A stretch of DNA of 35,681 bases from positions 1 through 35,681 of the forward strand of contig JAFRDB010000131.1 in NCBI GenBank assembly GCA_017404065.1, written 5' to 3'. A program made the position numbers and the translations under genes. Within the stretch, counting starts at the first letter, position 1. Each line of letters opens with the position of its first letter. Below the pieces are notes generated by a model. The model did no database searches. It was not told where the DNA came from and saw nothing but the letters and a program-made list of their open reading frames with translations. Of the stretch, positions 1 to 8,622 are shown piece after piece. The stretch comes from Clostridia bacterium (GTDB lineage Bacteria > Bacillota > Clostridia > UBA1381).

Positions 1-32
1 ATTACATCGAGTAATCGCCGTTGCTGTGCGCT

Positions 33-90
33 TTTGACGAAAACAAACTCTAACGTACCAACGTACGCCGACGAGCTTGTTTTCGTCAAA
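33..90. repeat. Long inverted repeat (hairpin) at left edge
   Basis: An 18-bp inverted repeat with one mismatch has arms at 33-50 and 73-90 (outer part TTTGACGAAAACAA). The loop holds two direct copies of AACGTAC. There is no T-tract on the plus side and no gene in it. It is followed by a second 9-bp hairpin (GTGTAGACA, 120-128, with TGTCTACAC, 133-141). Its function is not known; it is either a repeat-element end or the 3' end of a transcript that starts outside the window. Confidence 0.55.
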
Positions 91-146
91 TCCAACCTAA
101 TTTTTCGACGTCTGCCAGCGTGTAGACAGGTTTGTCTACACACTGG

Positions 147-178
147 GGGATGTAAAAAAGTTTACATCCCTGTTTTTT
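147..178 (+). terminator. Rho-independent terminator
   Basis: A perfect 10-bp stem GGGATGTAAA (147-156) / TTTACATCCC (161-170) with a 4-nt loop is followed by TGTTTTTTTG. It would end a plus-strand transcript entering from the left of the window. Confidence 0.75.
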
Positions 179-180
179 TG

Positions 181-563
181 TATTAAAATGCTTTAAAGCA
201 ACAGCTCGTTTGTGGGATAAAGACCTGTAGCAAAATGCAACAGCCGACAAAGGGGCTGATTGGCTTTTGATGCAGAATGGACGAAACGAAGTGTCAGGCG
301 GCAAAGCCGCATGATACCTTGCCCGAAGGCGTACGATGGTACGTCGTTGTCAGTAGATTTGCTTTGCAAATCCGGCGCAAGCGCCGCCTGACTTCTTTCG
401 GGTACACGGTGAGTTTCGTTCATAGCTTAACGGCATTCAATGAAAAGAGATTTGCTCAAATGAGCAAATCTCTACCGTAATTGTGTTCATTTGTTAATTA
501 TTATTTTCATAAACAGGGGGGTTAAGCCGTTAAGCGGTCTGCGCAAAATGCAACAGCCCCTTT
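181..563. other. Gene-free, hairpin-rich intergenic stretch
   Basis: I see no credible gene here; the short open frames lack ribosome sites and family features. The stretch is packed with small inverted repeats: GCGGC/GCCGC near 300-312, GATTTGC/GCAAATC (356-372), GGCGC/GCGCC (374-385), and a 13-bp perfect one, AGAGATTTGCTCA (446-458) / 461-473. A 16-bp direct repeat, GCAAAATGCAACAGCC, occurs at 230-245 and 543-558 and brackets most of the stretch. It looks like degenerate repeat-element DNA downstream of the minus-strand oxidoreductase gene. Confidence 0.45.
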
Positions 564-1808
564 TTATTCTGATTTTTCTTCGCCTTGTTTATCAAGCCCC
601 TGAATGTACTCGTCTATCGCGTCGGCAACCTTCTTTGAGTATGCCACCGCTTCAACGACTGTTCTCGCGCCGCTTACAACGTCGCCGGAGGCAAATATTC
701 CGTCGCGTGTTGTTTCACCAAAGGTATTGGTGATTAAAAGACCGCGGTCGTTGGTGTCAAGTCCTCCGGTCTTGGCGACAAGAGCGTTATCCGCGCCCTG
801 GCTTATTGCGATAATAACGCTGTCGGCCTTCTCTAAGCGCTCTGAACCGGGTCTGCGCGTAAGCGTTCCGTGGCCGTCACAGTCAAGGTCGGCAAAGATA
901 CAGCCATTATCAACTATTTCTACCGGCTCAACATGCACCTTGAACTCAACACCCTCAAGCTTTGCGTAGTTTATCTCGTGATCGCTTGCCGCAAAGAAAT
1001 CATGACGTGAATATACAGTTACCTCACGCACTCTGTGACGTAGCGCGGTGCGGGCAACGTCCATTGCAGAATTGCCGGCACCGATAATAGCGAGCTTTTC
1101 TCCAAGACGGTACACGTCAGGATTTGTGAGATAGTTTATCGCGTAATGGACGTGGCCGAGGGATTCTCCCTTAATACGGAGTGTGTTCGGTCTCCATACA
1201 CCAATGCCTATAAATACCGCTTTGTAGCCGTCGCGGAACAGATCATCTATGGTAATGCCGCTGCCGACCATTGTGTTCGGACGTATCTTTACTCCTAAAG
1301 AATACAGCTTTTCCTTGTACTTATCGAGTATCGATTTCGGCAGGCGGAACTCCGGTATACCGTAACGCAGCACTCCGCCTATTCGCTCTCTGCCCTCGAA
1401 TATGGTTATGTCATAGCCGCGCTGCGCAAGTATCAGTGCAATAGCGATGCCGGCGGGACCGGAACCGATTATAGCTACCTTTTTACCGTTCTTTTCTATA
1501 TGTCCGAATTTTAGTCTGTCAAAATAGTATGTGGATATGTAGTTTTCTATGACAGAGGCATGAACGGGAGCGCCTTTGCGGTTCAGCACACAGTGACCCT
1601 CACACTGATTTTCGTGGTTGCATACCAGTGAACATATCATTGAAAGCGGGTTGTTTTCAAACAGCATTTTACCTGCCTTATCTATATCGCCATCAAGAAG
1701 CGTGTGGATCATGTCCGAAATGGGAGTATTTATGGGGCAGCCCTGTCGGCACATGGGTTTTTTACAATTCAAACATCTTTTAGCTTCGGTCAGTACGTGA
1801 TATGCCAT
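564..1808 (-). CDS. GltD-like Fe-S / NAD(P) oxidoreductase
   Basis: This 414-aa protein has the layout of the glutamate synthase small subunit / NfnB / SudA family. An N-terminal [4Fe-4S]-binding domain has two cysteine clusters (C12, C15, C20, C24 and C59, C63, C69, C73). A tandem Rossmann flavin/NAD(P) region follows, with GSGPAG at 115-120 and a second dinucleotide motif GAGNSAMDVA near 245. Such proteins move electrons between NAD(P)H, FAD and Fe-S clusters and normally pair with a larger partner (GltB, NfnA or similar). No partner lies next to it, so the true acceptor cannot be told from here. I chose the ATG at 1808 over an upstream in-frame start at 1871 because GGAGGG sits 6-7 nt before it and the protein then begins at the family-typical MAYHVLTEAKRC. 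It is transcribed divergently from the cca operon and the C-terminus is complete. Cytoplasmic, no signal peptide. Confidence 0.85.
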   Translation of the reverse strand: MAYHVLTEAKRCLNCKKPMCRQGCPINTPISDMIHTLLDGDIDKAGKMLFENNPLSMICSLVCNHENQCEGHCVLNRKGAPVHASVIENYISTYYFDRLKFGHIEKNGKKVAIIGSGPAGIAIALILAQRGYDITIFEGRERIGGVLRYGIPEFRLPKSILDKYKEKLYSLGVKIRPNTMVGSGITIDDLFRDGYKAVFIGIGVWRPNTLRIKGESLGHVHYAINYLTNPDVYRLGEKLAIIGAGNSAMDVARTALRHRVREVTVYSRHDFFAASDHEINYAKLEGVEFKVHVEPVEIVDNGCIFADLDCDGHGTLTRRPGSERLEKADSVIIAISQGADNALVAKTGGLDTNDRGLLITNTFGETTRDGIFASGDVVSGARTVVEAVAYSKKVADAIDEYIQGLDKQGEEKSE

Positions 1809-1842
1809 GATAAATCCCTCCGATATATTGTTAATTATACAT

Positions 1843-1871
1843 ATTTTATCATAATGACTGATACAATTCAA
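1843..1871 (-). promoter_or_regulatory. Promoter of the GltD-like gene
   Basis: On the minus strand TTGAAT (1866-1871), a 17-bp spacer and TAAAAT (1843-1848) form a good sigma-A type promoter. It lies 34 bp upstream of the chosen start and back to back with the cca promoter. Confidence 0.6.
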
Positions 1872-1891
1872 GAGGATTTTTGTGTTTTTTA

Positions 1892-1920
1892 TTGATTTTT
1901 ATTTGTATATATGATAAAAT
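1892..1920 (+). promoter_or_regulatory. Promoter of the cca-xer-asp23-recG operon
   Basis: TTGATT (1892-1897), a 17-bp spacer and TAAAAT (1915-1920) lie 34 bp upstream of the cca GTG start. GGAGG at 1941-1945 is the ribosome site. Confidence 0.6.
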
Positions 1921-1954
1921 AAACATAATATGCGAATAAAGGAGGTGCGCACAG

Positions 1955-3292
1955 GTGCAGAGGCTTGAGATCTCCGCCGGAGCGGAGCGGGTGCTTGAAA
2001 AGCTGAATAATGCCGGATTTTCTGCTTATGTAGTCGGGGGAGCTGTGCGTGACCTCATAATGGGCAAGACACCTCACGATTATGACATTGCAACCTCCGC
2101 AAAGCCGGAGCAGGTAAAGCATGTATTCAGGCGCACTATAGATACCGGTATTAAACACGGAACCGTTACAGTGGTCGAGGACAGGATCGCTTATGAGATA
2201 ACCACATTTCGTTGTGACGGGGCATACACTGACGGCAGACATCCTGCAAGTGTGGATTTTGTAAATGACGCAAGGAAGGATTGCGCGAGACGCGACTTCA
2301 CGGTAAATGCCATGATGTATAGCCATGCATCAGGTGTTTTGGACTATTTCGGCGGAATATCGGATATACAAAACCGTGTGATACGCTGCGTGGGTGAGCC
2401 GGAGAAAAGATTTAACGAGGACGCGCTCAGAATGCTCAGAGCGGTGCGTTTTCGCGCAGAGTTGGATTTTGTGATAGACATGAAAACCGAGCAGGCGATA
2501 CGAAAATGTGCCGCGGGGATAAAAAGAGTAAGTTCGGAACGGATATTAGAGGAGTTGAATAAAATACTTCTCTCGCCTCATCCGGAGTATATAAGGGAGC
2601 TGCGCAGACTGGGGCTAATGAGATTTATCATACCCGAGCTTGACAGATGCTTCGGAGAGCCGCAGAAGAACAAGTATCATATCTATGATGTCGGTGAACA
2701 TATAATTCGTGCAGTGGGCTACACGCCAAGGGATCTGGAGCTGAGGTGGTCTGCGCTGCTGCATGATATAGGCAAGCCATGTTGCCCGTCAAAGGATCAG
2801 AGGGGGATAATCCATTTTTACGGGCATCACCGCGAGAGCCGCAGGATAGCAGTTGATCTTTTGCACAGACTTCACATGGATTCGGACACGATAAAGAATA
2901 TATCCGTGCTTGTTGAAAACCATGATTATCGTGTCGAACCCAGTCAGACGCAAGTAAAGCGCATGATGTCCAAAACCGGTCCGGAGCTGTTTGAAAAGCT
3001 GCTGCTTTTGCAAAAGGCAGATAACAAGGCAAAAAACCCAAAATATTATCCGGAAAAGGAACGGCACATTGAGCAGACGCTTGAGATTTACAAAGAAGTG
3101 CTGGCAACACATCAGCCGTATCGTGTCTCTGATCTTGTTGTGAACGGGCGCGATCTTATGAGCATAGGTTATAAGCAGGGCAGAGATATAGGCGATACGT
3201 TAAAGCGATTACAGGATGAGGTCATTATAAAGCCTGAGCTTAACAACAGAAAATATCTCATGCAGAGAGCAAAGGAATTGAAGCGCAGATGA
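1955..3292 (+). CDS. cca: CCA tRNA nucleotidyltransferase
   Basis: 445 aa. It adds or repairs the 3'-terminal CCA of tRNAs using CTP and ATP. The class II nucleotidyltransferase head shows GGAVRD (28-33) and the metal-binding pair D42/D44 in HDYDIAT. These are followed by RRDFTVNAM and EDALRMLRAVRFRAEL, the usual nucleotide-selection and neck motifs. A C-terminal HD domain (LLHDIGKP, H270/D271) is present, as in many longer bacterial Cca enzymes, where it can give phosphohydrolase activity. The start is GTG, supported by GGAGG 9 nt upstream. It is the first gene of a compact operon and its stop overlaps the recombinase start by 4 nt. Length and motif order match the family. Confidence 0.93.
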   Translation: MQRLEISAGAERVLEKLNNAGFSAYVVGGAVRDLIMGKTPHDYDIATSAKPEQVKHVFRRTIDTGIKHGTVTVVEDRIAYEITTFRCDGAYTDGRHPASVDFVNDARKDCARRDFTVNAMMYSHASGVLDYFGGISDIQNRVIRCVGEPEKRFNEDALRMLRAVRFRAELDFVIDMKTEQAIRKCAAGIKRVSSERILEELNKILLSPHPEYIRELRRLGLMRFIIPELDRCFGEPQKNKYHIYDVGEHIIRAVGYTPRDLELRWSALLHDIGKPCCPSKDQRGIIHFYGHHRESRRIAVDLLHRLHMDSDTIKNISVLVENHDYRVEPSQTQVKRMMSKTGPELFEKLLLLQKADNKAKNPKYYPEKERHIEQTLEIYKEVLATHQPYRVSDLVVNGRDLMSIGYKQGRDIGDTLKRLQDEVIIKPELNNRKYLMQRAKELKRR

Positions 3293-4359
3293 GCAAGTAT
3301 ATTGATCTTACAAAAATTCTCACGCGTATGCCTGACTATGCGTTTGACTATATAGAGGTGGCATACGACGGCGAGAGCATAAACACTCAGATCGGGTACA
3401 GTCTGGATATAAAGATATTTCTGGAATATCTCAAAAAATTCAAATTCCGCGATGTGAATGAGATAGATGAGATAACACCTGAGATGCTCAATGAAGTGAC
3501 TTTGCGGGATCTTAACGGCTTCAAGGCTTATCTTACCGAATATGAGAGTGAATATACATCCGCAAGCGGAAAAAAAATAAAAAGGATAAGGCGCAACAGT
3601 GAGCACGGCATAAACCGCAAGCTGTCAGGCATACGCGGATTGTTCCTTTACTTGTATAAAAATGACTATATCGATCATAACGTGACGGATAAGCTTGATT
3701 TTAAGCGCCTGCATCAGAAAATGAAGCGGCCGCTTACGACACAGGATGTGCTCAACCTTATAGAGGTGCTTTATGATGGCGAGAACTATTTTGACGGCAG
3801 GACCCGCGCGGCGTATCTTAACCGTAAGCAGCGCGATATAGCATTGTTTACCGCATATCTCGGCACAGGTTGCCGTGTAAGCGAGCTGGTAAATCTTAAT
3901 ATAAATGATGTGGATTTCGAATCCTCATCGTTTGTAGTCACTCGTAAGGGCGGCGATCAGCAGGAGATATTTATGCCGCTCCAGGTCGAAAACGAGATGC
4001 TTAAATACGTTGAGGAGCGGCTTGCTGACGATGGAGTAAAGGACACAGATCCTCTGTTTATAAGCCGTAACGGAAAGCGGATGCTGCCGCAGACTGTAGA
4101 GAAGAATCTCAAAAATTACTGCCGTGCAGCAGGAATAACCGATCCGGACAAGATGCATCCGCACGCTTTGCGTCGCACGTTTGCGTGCAACATGATAGCG
4201 GATGGTGTGGACATAAAGATGGTTGCGGAGCTTATGGGACATAAAAACATAGAGGTAACGCACAGATACTATACACAGTATGCAACTGAAAAGCGCAGAC
4301 AGGTCATGCGCAGCTATGAAATAGCAGAGCGTAAGGACGATGGGGAGGACAAGAGCTGA
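3289..4359 (+). CDS. XerC/XerD-like tyrosine recombinase
   Basis: 356 aa with an N-terminal SAM-like core-binding domain (about 15-145) and a C-terminal catalytic domain. All catalytic residues are visible: R196 (TGCRVSEL), K220 (RKGG), H292 and R295 (HALR), H318 (MGHKN) and Y327. The family carries out site-specific strand exchange, for example chromosome dimer resolution at dif. Which role this copy plays cannot be told, but its place in a housekeeping operon (ATGA overlaps with both cca and the Asp23-like gene) argues for a resident Xer protein rather than a phage integrase. It is somewhat longer than the usual ~300-aa Xer; the extra residues include a basic insert near 92-104 (SGKKIKRIRR). 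It is unrelated in context to the second recombinase at 26825. Confidence 0.85.
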   Translation: MSKYIDLTKILTRMPDYAFDYIEVAYDGESINTQIGYSLDIKIFLEYLKKFKFRDVNEIDEITPEMLNEVTLRDLNGFKAYLTEYESEYTSASGKKIKRIRRNSEHGINRKLSGIRGLFLYLYKNDYIDHNVTDKLDFKRLHQKMKRPLTTQDVLNLIEVLYDGENYFDGRTRAAYLNRKQRDIALFTAYLGTGCRVSELVNLNINDVDFESSSFVVTRKGGDQQEIFMPLQVENEMLKYVEERLADDGVKDTDPLFISRNGKRMLPQTVEKNLKNYCRAAGITDPDKMHPHALRRTFACNMIADGVDIKMVAELMGHKNIEVTHRYYTQYATEKRRQVMRSYEIAERKDDGEDKS

Positions 4360-4643
4360 TGATGGGCAGTGTAACCATTGCCGATAGCGTCATAACCGAC
4401 GCTGTCCGGCACATTGTGCTGAATATAGAAGGTGTTGTCGCGCTAACAGATAAGGCGGGAAGATGGCGGCGTGGCAGAGTTGCTATCACGAGGGACAGAA
4501 AACTTGTGATATATCTCCTGTGCCGATACGGAGCGAACACTAACTGCATATATAACAAGGCGGCAGACGAAATCAGACGTTTTTTCGGTGATACGGGAAA
4601 TATTCACGGGATAGTCATGTATGTTGTCGGGATAGGTGATTGA
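4359..4643 (+). CDS. Asp23/Gls24 family (DUF322-like) protein
   Basis: 94 aa. The sequence follows the Asp23/Gls24 pattern: an N-terminal helix with IADSVITDAVRHIVLNIEGVVAL, a short basic strand, then VIYLLCRYGANTNCIYNKAADEIRRFFGDTGNIHGIVMYVVGI, which matches the family's amphipathic helix and final strand. Asp23-type proteins are small cytoplasmic proteins tied to envelope stress or membrane association in Bacillota; no enzymatic activity is known. It is shorter and more basic than typical members. The start overlaps the recombinase stop (GGGGAGG at 4342-4348 as ribosome site) and recG begins on the next base after its stop, so the three genes are translationally coupled. A second ATG at 4362 is an equally possible start. 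Confidence 0.7.
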   Translation: MMGSVTIADSVITDAVRHIVLNIEGVVALTDKAGRWRRGRVAITRDRKLVIYLLCRYGANTNCIYNKAADEIRRFFGDTGNIHGIVMYVVGIGD

Positions 4644-6674
4644 ATGGGGCTTGAAAAATCAATAAGGTATTTAAAGGGAGTGGGCGAAAAACGTGCCGCT
4701 CTTTTTGAAAAGAAGGGAATAAAAACTGTTGGCGATATGCTGTATTTTTTTCCGCGTTCACATGAAGACAGGTCAAAGGTAAAGCCGATAGCGGAATGCG
4801 ATGAAGGCGAAACGGTATGCATAGCGGCAAATGTTTATCAGCTCCCTGTCGACCGGTATGTAAGGCGGAATATGCTCATCACTACAATGCTTGTCACAGA
4901 CAGCAGCGGAGTTATGACGCTTGTATGGTATAACAACAGATATATAAAAAACAACTTTAGTGATAATGAGAAGTATGTTTTTTTCGGGCGTGTGTCACGC
5001 AGCAAACAGGGACGGATACAGATGGTTGCGCCTGTATTTGAGAAATTCGGAAATGAGCGCTATACCGGCAAAATAATACCGATATATCCGCTTACAGCTC
5101 AACTTTCACAAAAGATCGTACAGAGCACGATGGAGGCGGCGCTTGCCGAGGCAGGAGAGCTTGCGGAATACCTTCCGGAAAGTATCCGTGAAGAATACAA
5201 GATAGCCGAGATAAACTTTTCTATGCGTAATGTGCACTTTCCGGCAGATTTTGAAAGCTACAATATTGCAAGAGAGAGGTTTGTGTTTGAGGAGCTGCTT
5301 GTGCTGCAGCTTGCGCTTGCCTTGCGAAAGGGCAGTAATGCGGTAAAGGAAGGACGAATATTTGAAGACATAAAATGCGTCAGAGAGTTTACAGACGGAC
5401 TACCGTTTGAGCTCACAGGCGCGCAAAAGCGGACCATAAATGAGATATGCAAGGATGTTAAAAGCGGAAAGCAGATGAACAGACTTGTGCAGGGCGATGT
5501 TGGTTCGGGCAAAACGGCGGTAGCCGCTGCGGCGATATATACGGCAGTCAAAAACGGCTGTCAGGCAGCGATGATGGCGCCAACCGAGATACTTGCCGCT
5601 CAGCACGCAGAGGGACTGTCGGAGATGTTTGAAAAGCATGGTATACGCACCGTGCTGCTGACCGGCAGTATGAAGGCAAAAGAGCGTCGCGCGGTGTTGG
5701 AGGAAATAGAGCTTGGTATTGCGCATGTCGTGATAGGCACGCACGCGCTCATACAGGGGACAGTAAATTTCCGAGATCTCGGGTTAGTTGTGGCTGATGA
5801 GCAGCATCGTTTTGGTGTGGAGCAAAGAGCAAAGCTTATGGCGAAGGGCAGTGATCCTCACATGCTCATTATGTCGGCAACGCCAATTCCCAGAACGCTT
5901 GCGCTCATTCTGTACGGTGATCTTGATATTTCCGTTATAGATGAGCTTCCGCCGGGCAGAAAGCCGGTACAAACATACGCTGTAGGTGACGAGATGCGAA
6001 AACGCGTATACGGGTTTGTGGAAAAAAACATAGCTGCCGGTATGCAGGCGTATGTTGTGTGTCCCCTTGTTGCGGATACCGAAAACAGCGACCTGAAAAA
6101 CGCCGAGGAGCTGCGGGATAAGCTTGCCGCTGCATATCCGGAAATAAGAATAGGTCTAATGCATGGCAAGATGAAGGCTAAGGATAAGGATACAGTGATG
6201 GAGGAGTTTGCCGCGGGTAAAATAAAGATACTTGTTGCGACTACTGTTATTGAGGTTGGTGTGAATGTACCGAACGCTAATATCATGGTGATCGAAAATG
6301 CCGAGCGCTTCGGTCTGTCGCAGCTGCATCAGCTGCGCGGCAGAGTAGGGCGCGGGGGAGATCAGGCATATTGCATTATGATAACAGATGCCGATAATGA
6401 AGTAACAAAAAAACGAATGGAGACGATGTGCGCTTCAAATGACGGCTTTTATATAAGCGAGCAGGATCTCAAGCTGCGCGGACCGGGAGATTTTTTTGGT
6501 ACGAGGCAGCATGGTCTGCCGGAGATGCGCATTGCCAATTTATTTGAAGACAGAGATATTTTACGTCTTTCGCAAAAGGCTGTAAAATCGATAATCGATA
6601 AGGGACTTCAGAATTATCCTCTTCTTATAAAGCGTTGCGAAGCGCTGCTTTCGGATGAGGTAATAATGAACTGA
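4644..6674 (+). CDS. recG: ATP-dependent DNA helicase RecG
   Basis: 676 aa, the normal RecG length. RecG remodels stalled forks and Holliday junctions. It has an N-terminal wedge/OB domain (about 1-160, including VWYNNRYIKNNF and VFFGRVSR), then a superfamily 2 helicase core: Walker A GDVGSGKT (284-291), the DEQH box (VVADEQHRFGVEQR), MSATPIPRTLAL, and motifs V/VI (VATTVIEVGVNVPNA, QLHQLRGRVGRGG). The C-terminal RecG signature with LRGPGDFFGTRQHGLP is present. It is the last gene of the cca operon, beginning directly after the upstream stop codon, and is followed by an intrinsic terminator at 6725-6749. Confidence 0.96.
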   Translation: MGLEKSIRYLKGVGEKRAALFEKKGIKTVGDMLYFFPRSHEDRSKVKPIAECDEGETVCIAANVYQLPVDRYVRRNMLITTMLVTDSSGVMTLVWYNNRYIKNNFSDNEKYVFFGRVSRSKQGRIQMVAPVFEKFGNERYTGKIIPIYPLTAQLSQKIVQSTMEAALAEAGELAEYLPESIREEYKIAEINFSMRNVHFPADFESYNIARERFVFEELLVLQLALALRKGSNAVKEGRIFEDIKCVREFTDGLPFELTGAQKRTINEICKDVKSGKQMNRLVQGDVGSGKTAVAAAAIYTAVKNGCQAAMMAPTEILAAQHAEGLSEMFEKHGIRTVLLTGSMKAKERRAVLEEIELGIAHVVIGTHALIQGTVNFRDLGLVVADEQHRFGVEQRAKLMAKGSDPHMLIMSATPIPRTLALILYGDLDISVIDELPPGRKPVQTYAVGDEMRKRVYGFVEKNIAAGMQAYVVCPLVADTENSDLKNAEELRDKLAAAYPEIRIGLMHGKMKAKDKDTVMEEFAAGKIKILVATTVIEVGVNVPNANIMVIENAERFGLSQLHQLRGRVGRGGDQAYCIMITDADNEVTKKRMETMCASNDGFYISEQDLKLRGPGDFFGTRQHGLPEMRIANLFEDRDILRLSQKAVKSIIDKGLQNYPLLIKRCEALLSDEVIMN

Positions 6675-6724
6675 TTAACCATAATGTTCTTGTTATATAA
6701 TCTCCTCGATTGCACATGATAATC

Positions 6725-6749
6725 TCGGAAAGTGAATTTCCGATTTTTT
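6725..6749 (+). terminator. Intrinsic terminator after recG
   Basis: A 7-bp stem TCGGAAA / TTTCCGA with a 5-nt loop and six T residues. It ends the cca-recG operon. It lies between recG and the SASP gene, so the SASP gene needs either its own promoter or partial read-through. Confidence 0.65.
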
Positions 6750-6771
6750 ATGGACAAGGAGGGGATCAAAA

Positions 6772-6954
6772 ATGTCAAAGAGATCCAACAAGCAGGCTCT
6801 TGAGCAGTTCAAGATGGAAGCGGCGCGTGATGTAGGTGTTGACCTCAGCCAGAACTACAACGGCGACCTTACCTCAAAGCAGGCGGGCTCGATCGGCGGC
6901 CAGATGGTTAAGAAGATGGTCGAGGATTATGAGAACAAAATGAAGGAGAACTAA
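6772..6954 (+). CDS. Small acid-soluble spore protein, alpha/beta type
   Basis: 60 aa. Alpha/beta SASPs coat and protect DNA in the forespore. The family features are the N-terminal helix ALEQFKMEAARDVGVDLSQN, then the conserved turn SKQAGSIGGQMVKKMVEDYE matching the SVGGxxxKRLV region. The ribosome site AAGGAGGGG is 7-8 nt upstream of the ATG. A weak forespore-type -10 (CATGATA, 6715-6721) with an AT-rich -35 area lies upstream, but it would start right at the recG terminator, so I give it little weight. The gene is monocistronic, with a terminator at 7007-7048. Its presence is the strongest evidence that the organism forms spores. Confidence 0.88.
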   Translation: MSKRSNKQALEQFKMEAARDVGVDLSQNYNGDLTSKQAGSIGGQMVKKMVEDYENKMKEN

Positions 6955-7006
6955 ATAGACGCGAGTCTGATAAGTTCATTGTAAGATAGTTTTCATCTAT
7001 AGTTAA

Positions 7007-7048
7007 GGGTATATATAGGGTGACGGTTACTCTATATATGCCCTTTTC
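7007..7048 (+). terminator. Intrinsic terminator after the SASP gene
   Basis: Arms GGGTATATATAG and CTATATATGCCC pair with small bulges around a 12-14 nt loop, followed by TTTTCTTTT. Confidence 0.7.
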
Positions 7049-7056
7049 TTTTCTGC

Positions 7057-7085
7057 TTGACAAAACATTCGTTTTGGGTTATTAT
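7057..7085 (+). promoter_or_regulatory. Promoter of queA
   Basis: TTGACA (7057-7062), a 17-bp spacer and TATTAT (7080-7085). The queA start is 29 bp downstream. Confidence 0.75.
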
Positions 7086-7114
7086 AGTTAAAACACAGAT
7101 GAAAGGACAAATTA

Positions 7115-8155
7115 ATGAAAACATCGGATTTTTACTATGACTTGCCGGAGGAGCTTATAGCGCAAGAGCCGCTTGAGAGACGTGACAGCTCAAGACTGAT
7201 GGTGCTTGATAAAACTACGGGCAGCATAGAGCACAGACATTTTTATGATATAGTGGATATGCTCAGTGAAGGTGACGCGCTCATTTTAAATGATACGCGG
7301 GTCATACCGGCGCGTTTATATGGAGTTAAAGAGGATACCGGAGGAGCAATAGAATTTTTGCTCTTGAACAAGCATTCGCTGGACACATGGGAGGTCATCT
7401 TAAAGCCGGGCAGACGAGCGAAGCCGGGTGCAAGATTTGTGTTTGGTAACGGGAAGCTTAAGGCGGAGATATTGGATATAATCAATGACGGAAACAGGCT
7501 TGTGAAATTTGAATATGAGGGCGTATTCGAAAACGTACTTGACGAGTTAGGAGAGATGCCCCTTCCACCGTACATAACAAAAAAGCTTAAGGATAAGGAC
7601 AGATATCAGACGGTATACGCTAAGCATAACGGCTCTGCTGCCGCGCCTACGGCGGGACTGCATTTCACGCCTGAGCTTATGGATAAGATAAGGGCAAAGG
7701 GTGTAAATATCGGATGGGTAACTCTGCACGTTGGGCTCGGCACATTCAGGCCGGTCAAGAGTGAGAATGTCGAGGGACATAAAATGCACTCAGAATTCTA
7801 TGTTTTGCCACAGGAGACGGCAGAGCTTCTAAACAGAACAAAAGAGCATGGGGGACGAGTCATATCTGTTGGTACAACCGCCACAAGAACGCTTGAGACA
7901 GCGGGAATGTCGGGTTTTCCGCTTCGGGCCGGGACGGGCTGGACGGATATATTTATCTATCCCGGCAAGGAGTTTCATGTTATAGATGCGCTCATAACAA
8001 ACTTCCACTTGCCGGAGTCTACACTCATAATGCTTGTTTCCGCTCTTGCCGGACGCGAGAATGTACTTAATGCCTATAAGGAAGCTGTCAGAGAAAGATA
8101 TAGATTTTTCAGCTTCGGAGATGCGATGATAATTATAGATAAAAAGAATCAGTAA
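7115..8155 (+). CDS. queA: tRNA preQ1(34) S-adenosylmethionine ribosyltransferase-isomerase
   Basis: 346 aa, the typical QueA length. It transfers and isomerises the ribosyl group of SAM onto 7-aminomethyl-7-deazaguanine in tRNA, giving epoxyqueuosine at the wobble position. Family hallmarks are the N-terminus [32 protein letters not shown], then [15 protein letters not shown], the core [23 protein letters not shown], and the C-terminal [27 protein letters not shown] is the ribosome site. The partner gene tgt is at 14659, about 6.5 kb away, separated by the fructose PTS operon, and has its own promoter. A terminator follows at 8248-8303. Confidence 0.96.
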   Translation: MKTSDFYYDLPEELIAQEPLERRDSSRLMVLDKTTGSIEHRHFYDIVDMLSEGDALILNDTRVIPARLYGVKEDTGGAIEFLLLNKHSLDTWEVILKPGRRAKPGARFVFGNGKLKAEILDIINDGNRLVKFEYEGVFENVLDELGEMPLPPYITKKLKDKDRYQTVYAKHNGSAAAPTAGLHFTPELMDKIRAKGVNIGWVTLHVGLGTFRPVKSENVEGHKMHSEFYVLPQETAELLNRTKEHGGRVISVGTTATRTLETAGMSGFPLRAGTGWTDIFIYPGKEFHVIDALITNFHLPESTLIMLVSALAGRENVLNAYKEAVRERYRFFSFGDAMIIIDKKNQ

Positions 8156-8247
8156 ATATACAGATGCAATACCATACACTGTTACTATTGGCCGCAACGG
8201 GAAAATACAGTGATTTGATAGAAGCAGCTATGTAAAAGTGAATAGCA

Positions 8248-8303
8248 GGGGGGCAGTTCATGTCTGATCAAAACAGTCAGAAGAGCTGCCCCTCGTTTTT
8301 TTT
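8248..8303 (+). terminator. Intrinsic terminator after queA
   Basis: A two-part hairpin: the outer stem GGGCAGTTC / GAGCTGCCC and the inner TCTGA / TCAGA, followed by CGTTTTTTTTG. The 470-nt gap between queA and the DeoR-type gene otherwise holds the fru promoter at 8531-8559 and nothing else I can name. Confidence 0.8.
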
Positions 8304-8530
8304 GTGTGTTATCATTATTGGTGTAGGGACTGTGAACATTTTAAAACTGTCAAAACGGGTAATAATTATCTTTTTATATTTGTTGATGGTGGAATGCGCT
8401 GAAGCCAATCAGTCAATTTCCGTCAACAGCTTTGTTGAAATCCTATAGTTTTTGATGATAAAGAACGAATAAAAATGGTGTTTATGCAATATATACAAAA
8501 AAGATGGTGACTTTTTGTGAATGAAATTGA

Positions 8531-8559
8531 TTGACTTTGATGATTTGCTGTGATATTAT
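8531..8559 (+). promoter_or_regulatory. Promoter of the fru-pts operon
   Basis: TTGACT (8531-8536), a 17-bp spacer and TATTAT (8554-8559). The leader to the ATG at 8623 holds a small hairpin (TGCCGG / CCGGCA, 8588-8605). No operator for the DeoR-type regulator could be assigned with confidence. Confidence 0.7.
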
Positions 8560-8622
8560 TATAACAGATGATGAAGTTATATTCGTGTGCCGGTTTGTCC
8601 GGCAAGTCGGGGGTGAAGCATT

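Noticed and set aside
6694..6721. Forespore sigma-G promoter for the SASP gene
   Set aside because: Only the -10 (CATGATA) fits; the -35 is poor and the start would coincide with the recG terminator.
8260..8448. 62-codon ORF after queA
   Set aside because: It starts inside the queA terminator hairpin, has no ribosome site and no family features.
8404..8536. DeoR/FruR operator from the similar AATTGA-TGATTG motifs near 8404 and 8526
   Set aside because: The two are degenerate, oppositely oriented and one overlaps the -35; not enough to call an operator.
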